This document shows, in pieces, positions 28,701-40,700 of a stretch of 64,000 nucleotides of DNA. A program made the position numbers and the translations under genes. Within the stretch, counting starts at the first letter, position 1. Every line of letters starts with the position of its first letter. Source of the stretch: Branchiostoma floridae (lineage: Eukaryota > Chordata > Leptocardii > Amphioxiformes > Branchiostomatidae); the NCBI RefSeq assembly GCF_000003815.2, contig NC_049983.1:25851003-25915002 (forward strand), written 5' to 3'. The notes beneath the pieces are model-generated. The model ran no database searches, had not been told where the DNA came from, and saw nothing but the letters and a program-made list of their open reading frames with translations.

Positions 28701-31700
28701 TCAGAAGACTAAGGTGGTTTGGTCACGTTGTGAGAAGACCTCCACACACACTTGTCAACAAAGCATACTATCAAGATTTCCAAAAGCCCAGGCCACGGGG
28801 GAGACCCCCGAAACGATGGAGAGACCAGATTGAAAAGGACATCGGACAAAGTATTAAGTTGGCGGAGAGGAGTGCGGCGAATCGTGCAGTCTGGAGAAAT
28901 ATCACGGAGGGAGCAAGGGGCCAGTCACTGGCCTAGGCACTTAGGCAGGCAGGCATTGAGTTTGTTCGTTGTTGTTCTTTTCATCTTTTAATTGATACAG
29001 CTACTGTAATTAGAATGAGGTCTCGAGTGTTGCAATTGTAGGAATTATCATACATGTAGCTGTTGTGAGGCATTCATGTTACAGTTTCATATGAAAACAG
29101 TGAACAAAAAAACAAGGTAGTTCAAGGCCAAGACCAGCTCCAAGGATTTCTACACCACCAGCAGCTGACACATCAAGGAGACCCAAAACGGACCCTGTGT
29201 GCATTATTGATATCATGCTGTACTTGTCTCTCTCTCTGTCAGTCAGTACTTGTCAGGGGGAAACCCATAGTTTTCCTTTCTTTACATGTGACATGTCAGA
29301 GCAGGGCAATAGATGATTAATATCTGTATCTGTATCTATATAGCCGGTATAACCGCCGTTCGGCGTAACACACCAGTATACAAAATAGACAATAATTTCT
29401 AACTTGCAAATTTTCCTCCGTAGATCAGAAATAACATTAATAGTTACTCTTACGAATCACAACTGTATGCTTTCTCTCTCTCAGACAAATCTTAGGAAAG
29501 TGTGCTGTTCGTTCAAGTGGTTTTCCACCTGTGCTTAAGATTTTCTAAGACATTGTTTAAGTGCCACATGTTGCCTTAAAGGAGGCAGGTATCTTTTGTT
29601 GAGGGGCGTGCTGCAAGGGCTTTTAAGGTGATGTTTTTCTTACGTCTCTGGATCTGTCAAAGATCAAGGAGGAAGTATTGACTTAAGGATGCGGACTGAG
29701 ACGTAGCCGGGCGTCAGGTAGCCCCCAGGTATCCCCAGGTGAGTTAAGTACACACCTGTTTACACCTGAGGGTGGCCAGGTGTGGTTCCACCAGGTGAGA
29801 AGGAATGTTAAGTACAACAGCGGCCTCGTGCAGGGAGAGAAACCGGCGGCCGAAAAACAAACATGGCGGCGGCAACAGTCGGATCGGGTGTTGAGGTAAT
29901 TAAGTGCACAATAAAAGCGTGCAGACAAGTCGGACAATAGCAGAGGGGCACGGACAATAGAAGCACTTCTAGAACCAGCCAAAAATAGCAGCGGAGCCCC
30001 GGAGTGCTGAAAACAGATGTACAGGGGGGGTGGGGTGGGGGGATTGTGTGGTGTGGTGTTTGAATAAGAAATGCTTTTCGACTGCAGCTTCCAAATTTCT
30101 AGAGCATAAGCCATGTTTGAAAGCCTAGCATTCAAAGTTTTGATGTATCAAGTATTATCATGTAGCTAAGTTTCACATATCATTAACGTTGAAAAAGAAT
30201 AGTCAAACTTCAGACGTGACTTGTTACATGTAGTTTAGTTTCATGTATCAATAACGTTGAGAAAGCAAGCTTGTGTACTTTGGTATCCCTATGGTATCTG
30301 TTAATTTAACTGCATATTTACTATATTATTTCTTGCAATATAGCCATAAAGTAACAATTCCTGCTTGTAATATAGGACAAAGCCAATTGCTGAAACAGGA
30401 CATACTTGTTGACAAGTTAAACAAAAGCTAAACAATCTTTTACCCTTTACATACAAAGGGCCTCCACAACTAGACAGGTACAAATTTAAGACAGTCGAGA
30501 CATATCTTTGAGACAGTAGAATTTTCTTAAGTCACTCATCCAATCACTAGATTTAGAACAAGGAATTCATACTATTTTCAACTTCCTCATCCTGTAACCT
30601 TTACATTTGGTGCAGAAACCCTTCTTCGGAAGGGAGAAAGCAAAGAAAAATCATTGCTTCACGACCAGACAAGAAGAAACAATGTTTCTTTTCATCAAGC
30701 TAAACCCAGACTAGACAACCTTTTAGGGTAGCAGTACTATTTACACTAGTTGAAAGGTCATGTAAATGTATTCACTACTTCTGAAAGAGGCTATAGTCAG
30801 CCCTGGATTGTTGTTGGAGAGGGAAACCCAAAACATGGACACGCGAGTGGAGAAACCACTGTGACAAAAGGTAGAAATAAACACGCCACTGGCCAACAGC
30901 CATCACAAACACACGTCTCCTATGGTTGGGTCTCTCCAAACTAACTGCCATAGATTATACTGAGAGACTTGAGACTTTATCAACATAGATATTCGAGGCT
31001 ACACCCATGATTTTCTTGGTTCTCTAACATTGTCAGGTGAAAATATAGCAAGCCGACATCATAAATCACAGAGCAAGGAGGAAAATTGAAATATTACAGT
31101 ATTCACTCCTTAAATGAGTGCAACATTATAAACACAAACTAGCTGCTGTTTCATTTAGGCAGGAAAGGGAAAAACCATGTTGCTTTTTCTTGGATTCAAC
31201 AGTTACTTCTGAAGGTACCTATCATCTTATTATACGTCTTTCTAGCCTTTTCATTTGTTTGAGTGTTTATAGAAAATCATCAACTTCCATCACAGCAGTT
31301 CCAATCATTTACATAATGGATGATTGCTAGCAGACACTGAAAACAGCATACGTATGAAAATGCAGCTTCAAGTCATATATATTATATAGAGCATCTCTTC
31401 ACTCTGTTGCCAGAACTGTGTATAGAGGGATAAATATATCAGATCCTCTTTAAGATGAAAATAATGTATGAAATAATTCTATTGTGATCTCCAGACAAGA
31501 AGGGAAACAAGAAGAATGTACCTGACTTCATTCTACAAGACTTGAACCAAATAAAGATGCTTTTACACTATGAAAGTTTATCTGTGTGGGTAAAAACAAA
31601 TAAAGATGCATTTTCCAAACCTTGGAGTGTTCTTTCTTTAAGAATATACTTTATGATATGATCTTAAGTAAGAATGGTAAGAAAATGCTTTACTTATGCC

Positions 31701-34700
31701 TACAACTACAGCTGGAAGAATGATACTTTACAACACCCAATAACAGTACTTTCCTTCAAGTAAATTATCATAGTCAAGTGTTGTTAGATGTCACTGAGAA
31801 AAGAAAAACCAATAAAGAGATTAAAAACTATCATAAGGTGATAACTACAAACACAGGTAAGTCGAAGTAAACCGACACTGACGGAGGCAGAGATGGACAA
31901 GGTCATCCCAAGGTCAGGAAGAGGAGGCGGGGCCATGCTGGTGATGAAGACACCAGGTGAGTGAATTAACCAATGAGCAGGCCAGACTGGCTATGATTGA
32001 CATGAGGATCTGACAAGCAATGAACATCAGACTTATGATCATAATGGAAAGATTTATTATCCTAAAAGCAATGTTTGATTTGACTAACTTCTATTTCAGT
32101 AAGCAAAATATCAGTGACACGTACTAAAAAAAAATTCAGAATAGCCATCTGGCCTGCCCAGTGAAAAAGCCTCTTGATGATAGGACCAAGTTTACAAAAA
32201 AAATCACAGGACTCCTGAACATTCTTGATATTCTTTGAAGTTTCCAAATTGTTTAGTTCCCATAATTTCGGCTACCCAATGCCTTATGCTTGAAAGACTG
32301 AGAAGCTCCCCATGAGACAAAAAAATTCAAATTTTACTATTTCAAATCTTGCATATTTGGATTAGTAAAAGGGCTGACTTCTTCCTTATCCAGCAAAGGT
32401 ATATGTAAGAGGGCCTGTATGGGGTTACCCAACAAATTACATACAATTTATAGGATCACCAACCTATCTAATATGTAGTCCCTTAAAGTTGGCTACATAA
32501 CTACCTAGGATTGCCCACACATCATGCCAAATTCAGGAAGTCAATACTAATTTCCAAACTGGCCATTGCTTCAAGTTATGGTGATTATAAAGCTCTATGA
32601 ATTCATAATAAATCAAAGCAGACCCTCAACAACAAACTTCATCTGATAAGGCCACACCAATCTAATTTCTTGGTTCACGGATTCGCTCGCTCCTATTTTT
32701 TGGGGAAAAAAATAAAAATAAAAATTACCACTCAGCAAATTTTCACCATTAATGAAACCATTCACCAACTTTCTGGTGTAGCAAACATAAAAACTGACAC
32801 TACTTTTGTAATTTTCAACGAACAGGTGCTGTTACTGTACAGGAAAAGTGTTTTTGTACTTTTTTCAAGCTGAAAACGTTTTTTCTTTATGTTTGGGATT
32901 AGCCCTTACCTTTACCCCAACCATTTTACAATTTTTATTCTTATTTCGCCCTCTCGCTCCATATTTTTTATGAAAAAATCCGCGAACCAAGAAATTAAAT
33001 TGGTGTGGCCTAAGAGTACTTGGCAAAGATTTGTGATATGGGAAGGGATCAAATCCAAACAAATGATAAGGAGGCTAAACTGTTACATTTTCCCAGCTAC
33101 TTTTTGTTTCAAAGTTAGCGGGGGGGGGGGGGGAGGAGAGGGGGGGGGGGCACTTTGAACATCTGCTTGGAAATTAGAGGAAGGGAAGGGGGGTGATTGT
33201 GTGGCTCACATTGCTCCAGCATAACAAGGTCACATGATGTTACTACAGGCAGATGAGAAGTAAAAAATCTCAGCTAAGTACATTTAAATCATTTTACAAT
33301 AGAACTGTATTGCCAATAGACAATTGTTTTATTCTGCCATTTGCATCTTCCAAGTTAAGACATTATTATTATTGATATATTTAAGCACTTAACTCCTATT
33401 GTGAACAGGTAATGATTGTGGCACTATGGCTATTATAGATATTGTATAATGGTAGTAGAATGCGGATTTTTCTGCTTATGGTTAATCTTGTTCCTAAACC
33501 ATTATCAGCTCAAATTTTCTATGAGGTTTTGTGATTATTTTTAGCACCAACTTCTTGAGCTATAATTAAGAATATTCTCAACTTTCACAATGATGTTGTA
33601 ATATAAATAAAGTTCAATAAATGAAGTTTGATCTTGTGTGCTTGCCTAAATTTCTCATAGGTCTTCATTATATTCATCTTTTTGCTTGCAACTCATCTCC
33701 TGTGACAAACCTACAGTATCGTATGAAAGAAATGAAATATTAAGCTAAATAGAGCTCACTAAAAACTACACTCCCATACATTTCTACGCTGTAACAGGAA
33801 AAGTGCAGAAGATATACTAATACAGGCTCCCAATTAAGTATGACAGCTTCTCAAAGAGGCCTTTCCCACAAGAAAAGCAAAAGCTGGACAAAAGTGAAGC
33901 CTATTGTCCCATACCCAGAACCTGCCATGTAAGCCAGTCAATTACACTAAAAAGCTCAAACTGAAACTTTGGTCTAAAAGCTGGTTTGATAATCACTGAA
34001 CTACTGTTAAGTACTGTTATCAAAGATATCAGAAAGATAGCAACCACTATAACTTAAGAATCATCAAGTCTACGTAGAAGTAACTTGATCGCCTGTCCTG
34101 ATATTGGGTACGACAACAAGAGAGAAACACGCTGCATGCTTCGTACGAAAAATATTTAATTCAACATCAGATTCTGTACACTTTACACAAGGGATGTCGG
34201 CGGCTAGGGCCTGCATGGTCAGGTGGTGTTGGTCATGTGATCAGCTCATCTACAGGGCCACACAAAGTCAGCTACTTGTTTCACAGGCATGTCCTCTTCT
34301 TGGGGTTTGGAAAAAAATCTATTTTGGCTGGGCAATTTTTACCCAATTTTGCTAGAAGTGCTTTTAAGATTTTTTTCAGCAAGACGTCAAATGTTTTCAG
34401 CATTTCACTCAAGCGGAAATGTGTTCCTTGGCTGTATTTGACTTCATAATGGCATTTAGGTGTCACAAATCATTTTCAAAACTTCTCAAAAAGAGTTAAT
34501 TGCACCAACTTAACTATGTGAGAAGCAAAATAAATGCCCTTCTAGCCTGTACTAAAATGTAACCCTTTGAATGCTGAGGCATTTTGGTGTCGAACATGTA
34601 CTGGCTATCAGGTGTGGACGCAGGGGAAGATTAAAACAAGTAGTGAACATTGTGCAGCCCAAGGGAAAATGTTAAACGTACAAAACCCCCTGACAGAACC

Positions 34701-37700
34701 TCGATACACCCAGCTGAGGGGTTTTAGCGACACCTGAGTTAGGCTTGGAAGAGTCTGCATTAGGTAAATATAAAACTTCAACAAGACATAAGGGGTTCCA
34801 GATGTGACAAGTTTTACGTTAAAATATCACAGTAATTTCTTTTCCAAATCAGTGGAATGACATGAATGTGTAGTTACATGTAGCACCAGTTCATAGGAAA
34901 ATGTTTCATAGATTCTAACGAAAGTTGCACAATGGAAGGAAAAGTTTGGTATGTGTAGAACGTGGACGGACAAGACAATGAGGAATGTTGTATATTTAGC
35001 ACCATTTCAAATGTTCCCAAAGGTTATCAAAAGTTAAAATAACGAAGAAGAAAACAGACTGGAATGTTTTTTTATGATTTTTTTTAACACTTTAATATTG
35101 CTGGACGCAACAAAGCCACAAGAAAATTTGTGATAAGCACAATATAGAACAATAGTTTTGCCATCATGTATTTAACAAAGGGTTTGACAATTAGAGCACA
35201 TTTACTGACAAATTAATCATGTAGAGCACAGCTCCAACGACAAAAAAAATTTAATAACAAAAAATTTAAATTAAACTCTTCCTGGTGAAGGTCATTAGAA
35301 TTACTGAAGGTCAGGCCAGACAAGGTCATGGTTAGTTCAACAGAATTTCCGTCAAAAATGATTTTAGGAACTTCTAGAAAAAAAATGCTTCTTTAAGGGT
35401 AAACCTCAAAATTTGAATTGAAAATATTACCTACCATTTTTTTAAATGAAATTGTAACTAAAAAATCAAACCTTGTTGATTTATTTCTCAAGATTCACAG
35501 AATGAGATCTCCTTTATGACTCTTCCTTCAAAAAATTTTGTTGCACAAACAGAGACTTGGTATCTACCACATTTTCAAATAAAATTGTAACTCAAAACGA
35601 TGTTGATATAAAATGATAGTTCATTTGATGGCAAACAAATTTCGAAACGGTTCATTTTATTTATCTATTTATTTATCAAGGTTCACAGAATGAGATCTCC
35701 TTAACGACTCTTCCTACAAAAAATCTGTCAAACAAACAGAGACTATGTTTGGCCCGTGCTGGGTGTACGGAGGCATGTCGGGGACAATATTAACATCGAG
35801 GTAGTCTAGGAGGGACGACGGCAGCACCAATTCAGTCAGAATCTTCCAGGAGAACGTCTTCAGCTGTCTTCTTCAGTCGCTCGACTTGACAAACACGTAA
35901 CGTCTTATAGTATACTCACACTCTACGTCCTCTCTGGAGTACGTATATTTACAAACATTCAAGCACCGGCCAGCACCACAGCTCTCACATCTTACAGTAC
36001 AACAAAAAATTTAACAGGCTCATCAACAAAAGCGATAATATTATAAACACGACTCCGGATTTCTCAATTTTCAAACATGGAGGATGATGTACCATAGAAT
36101 CATTATTCAGAGATGAAAAAAGGAACACAACTTGCTATACAACATAAATAGCTAGCATCCACGAACAAGCAACTGATCCAAAATTTGAAATTATCATTAA
36201 GTAAAAAAAGAATTAAATAAATTCTATACAGTCTTCAGATTCTTGGGTTCACTGACGCTTGTCACAAAAAAGATTTTATACAATGTAAGTTTTATCGAGG
36301 AAAAGAGGCAGTGCAAACGTTGGGAAAGCTTGCAGTAATAAATAAAGATTTAAAATACACAGCAGCTCTGGAAATTTTAACTTTAGAGAGGTTGTTGAAG
36401 TTTAAGAAATTGAAAAGAGAAAAAATGTGCTATTGATGATTTGTAAATGACATAAACCAATCCTTGGTAGACATTTTGAATTTGGATCGTACCAATTCAA
36501 GCGGATGACAGTCCAACTGACAGAATGGTATGTTCGAAATTCAAAATACCCACCGACAATTGCTTTAAGGCATTCCCTTTGGCAGAAAAGTAATTGTAAT
36601 AATTGTAATCACAATCCACCAAAGAAGAGTCAAGTTTTGGGGCTTCCTCTGCGGTTTGCTGTGGATCTTTAGCATCAAAACAAGCCTCCTGGAAGACCTA
36701 GGGAACAACTGTCTTCCTAGCTAGGCTTGTGGGATGCCACAGAGCCATCAACAGCAGCGAAAACCCCTAAGTCAACCTGCTTGTGGACTTTTGTGGATGA
36801 CAAATCAAAAATAATGTTTTCCTCTTACACTTCTTTTGATAAGTACAATATTAACACAACTAATTTCTTGTACTGACAGAGCACGGCAGTTGAAACTGTC
36901 AAAAGTCAATGGACATAGCTTCTAGCTTTTGGTTTTGTTGCTTAAGTCAGAGATATTCTGGGTCGTTGACATGAAGCCTTTCTTGTAATGCAGAGTCAGT
37001 GAACCAAACTCTATGGAGTAAGAAACAGAAGCAGACATGCAGAAGGAACCAACAAAACTGTTTAAGATTCAGGGGTTAGAATTCTTTAAGACACATCATA
37101 AGCCAGAAGGTGCTGCATATAGACAGCCCCTGATAGCCAGAATAGCTCCTCCCATCTGTATATCATCAAGGAATTTCTTTTGACTTTGCTCCAAGTAATG
37201 ACAACACAAATTCTCTTTCTTTTCACATTCTAAATAAGTCACAAACGTTTTTCAGAAACTAGAACTGTTGACAGCAATTATACCAAGTCTATGAATATTA
37301 GGATTCCATATTTAGACCTCATAATCAGTTGAAGCTTTCAAGTCTTACAGATTAATCTTGACTGAGAATGTTTCTACCACATGAGCTCTGTGATAATGGG
37401 AATTTATTGGGATTATTGTGAATCCTGTAACAGTGTTGGTTCCCTGCATGTCTGTCGTGCCTTAAGTTATAGGATATCTCTGGGAGACAAGACGGAAGTG
37501 GGGACTATACCGTCGACCAGGGTCCTCTGTTCCAGCGCGCCGCCCGCGGACAGGGGTGGTTTCTGCACGGCTGCTTGTCGGGCGGTTTGTCCAGGACCTC
37601 GCACCCGTGGTCCGACAGGATCTGACCGTTCGGCAGCTGGCAGTGGACGAGTCTCGTCTGTTCACCGTCGCCACACGATACTGAACACTGCGGGAATAAC

Positions 37701-40700
37701 AGCAAATAGTTAGGAACTGCATGAGAGGGCTGTGAACCTACATGAATTGTAAAATTGTTGCATACAGATACACGAACAGGTACTGAAGATTTTGATGATT
37801 CAAATAATGTTTCAAATACTTAAATCTTCCCTGTAAGACAACAGCAAATAGTCAGGCAATGTCAACCAATGTTTAAGACATCATGGAGGGCCATTACATA
37901 CCACATATTTAAAGTAAATCAAGTCACTGGATAATTTTCTACAGTCGGACGTTTCAGATAGCATCCACTATCATTCACCAATGACTGAATTAGTCTGAAG
38001 TTCAGACTAGACTGAAGATGCTGTAGGACAACAATGAATGATCGAGAACTACAATAACAAGAAGGTGACAACATTATTGCAATACTTTCATGTATTGCTA
38101 TCACATACATTCTCTATCTTATTCCCAGGCTAGGCCACTATAATTTAAGTTGTTGGTTCAAAGATTCTAAGGAAAAATTGATGAAGTTTAGCTTTGTTTT
38201 TGATTTCCTTTGATATCTAATTGAAAATGTCTGCAAACCAAGGAAATAAGTTGCCACGGCCTAATCTACACTAATCATCTCAAGCAGCTATTCTGACACC
38301 CCTGGTTTCCAAGAACCCTTCCAAGAAGGCCTCAGCAGTGTTTGATGATGGATGGGAGGAAGGAAACGTTTACAGATCAAACACTTTAATCTTCACAGCC
38401 CACCTCTTCTGTAACTTATCAAAAAACCACAGGGTGGCAGGATTCCTGCAACAGATCCTAAAAAGATCTAAATGGGCAGTATCAATATTCTGGAAAAAAA
38501 TCAGAAGTCTTGGATTAAATCAAACTGTGCATGCTACCAAATTAAAAGCAGAATCCATTCCTAGAAAAGGTCAACTGTCAACTTGTATTGAACAAACCAA
38601 TCTAAGAAAATCCACTCCAAATCAGTTGCAACCTTGGTACAATATATAAAGATAAAATGCATACAGTAATTTCCAAAGGTCTACTCTTATACTACAAACA
38701 CTCAAAGAGAAACCAAAGTGGGCATCCTGGAAATTTGTAATGGTCATGAAGCAGTTGCACTAGAGAGAGATTATTAGAGCCTCCCTTAAGCTGTTTCCTT
38801 GCAAACTCATCTGCAATCCTTCTGAGCTTCAACTTTGAGTAAAAAAAAGGCAACTGTTGGTTTCACAGGCAGCTGTGAGGGACTGGGGGTAGGGTGCACT
38901 CTCTCCAATCTCCAGCTGTGGCCACCAGAGCGGCTTCCTGTGGGTGCTGATCTATCTCAAAACTGGATCTCAGCACTCTTAAAATTTGTCATCATAAATA
39001 TTGCGTAAGGCATCAGTCCTGTACCTGGAACTGGTATGGCTTAACCAGAAAATTATATGTTTCCTTCAAAGTTGGTCTTCAGATATTATAAGGTGAAAAC
39101 GAAGCAAGTGGACATCGTTAAAGCTGAGAGCAGGCCAGGGAAGACAACTTGTATACTGATGTATTCACTGAGTGCACAAGGCACAAACATGTCTAGCACA
39201 GCTAACAGGTGTATCGCTGTAACAGATGGGTGCAGCAGGACATGGTATATTGTTTGCACTTGGTACTTGACCCGGAAAATGGTTTACGGAAAGTCATTAG
39301 GAAATACAGCCTTCTTTCCAACCTACTGGAATGCACCTGTTGTTTAAGACATTACAATGCATTTCAATGAAAGTTCATCTTATGTGGTATTTATGTGGGC
39401 CAGCCGATACCAGCACAAGATGTTCAGGCTTACCCAGTGTAATGAATTGTTTGCATTGTTAACAAATACAAATACAAATACAAGATAGTATGAATCTGAC
39501 ATTTTCAGTGTTTCTCAATCCACTGCAAATCCAATGATTGTAACTTGTGGATTTCCAGTACTTCACAACAGTCTGGAGTGCTACAAACATGTAACACACC
39601 TTCTTCTCCATTTGGCTTTGCTGCTGGTCCAGTTTCCACTGGAAAGTTCACTCATGACCACCCTGATATTTAACGTGTCATGTTCTTGTCGGTCTATGCC
39701 TCAAACATGGATAGAATTTATTATTACACCAACCAAATTAGACACATAGAAGTTCAAAGAGGAGAAGGCTTTACCTGTCCCCACTGCCCGTAGTTCCATA
39801 TCGGACAGGGGCCAGCGTTACACGGCGCCATCTCTGAAGGTCGCGTTCTGTCGTTACAGTTGGAGCTGGGATGGCCGTTCCCGTCCTGGCACTCCACAGC
39901 GCGCCGCTTCCATCCACCTGCACACGTGCTCGAGCACTGTGAGTTCAGAAGGAAAATGTTGCCATCAAACTTCTCAAAATTCTGCCCAAACTCATGATAA
40001 TGACAAATAAATATAGTAATGACAGTGGTCATGAATTCAAGTACCACAGCTATGATCTCTGGATTGAGGTGTTCGATTTTTGCTTTTCCTAGAACTACCG
40101 TAGAGTGAAACTTGTTTCCATCAGATGGTAAAATGTTAGGTGTGTGGGTTGTTCAGTGTAACTAGCTCTGTCAAGTTGTGGAAGAAGAAAGGGCCTACTT
40201 TTTCTTTAACATGTGGGTTCACCGAGTAGTTTTCTTTTGTCTGGAAAATCTTGGGAAAAAAATGGAAACTTGAGCGAAGAGTCTCACCCCTCCCCAGGGC
40301 CCCGTTCTCCACTTGGCGGTGAGTCCCGTGGGTATCCGATTACTGCTGATGCTGGGTGTCGGGTTGTAGTAGCGCTGGACGTCGCAGGGGTTCGCGTTAC
40401 AGGCCTGCTCGCTGACGGGGCGCTGGCTGGGGTCGCAGTCGATCTCATCCGCGATGTTCTCCTGGCCGGGGAACACGCAGGCCACGTACCGGGTCTGCGT
40501 GCCGCTTCCACAGCTCACAGGGCACTGTGGAAGGAAGGAATGAATGAGTGAATAACTGATCTTTATGATCGTCCGTGATGTTCTCCTGGCCGGGGAACAC
40601 ACAGGCCACGTACCGGGTCTGCGTGCCACTTCCACAGCTCACAGGGCACTGTAGGGGATAAGGTGTATCTTTGTCAGTTTTCCTCATATCAGTTGTTACC

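Noticed and set aside
33120-33150. Promoter-like G-rich element
   Set aside because: No nearby exon or start site; a simple repeat is enough to explain it.
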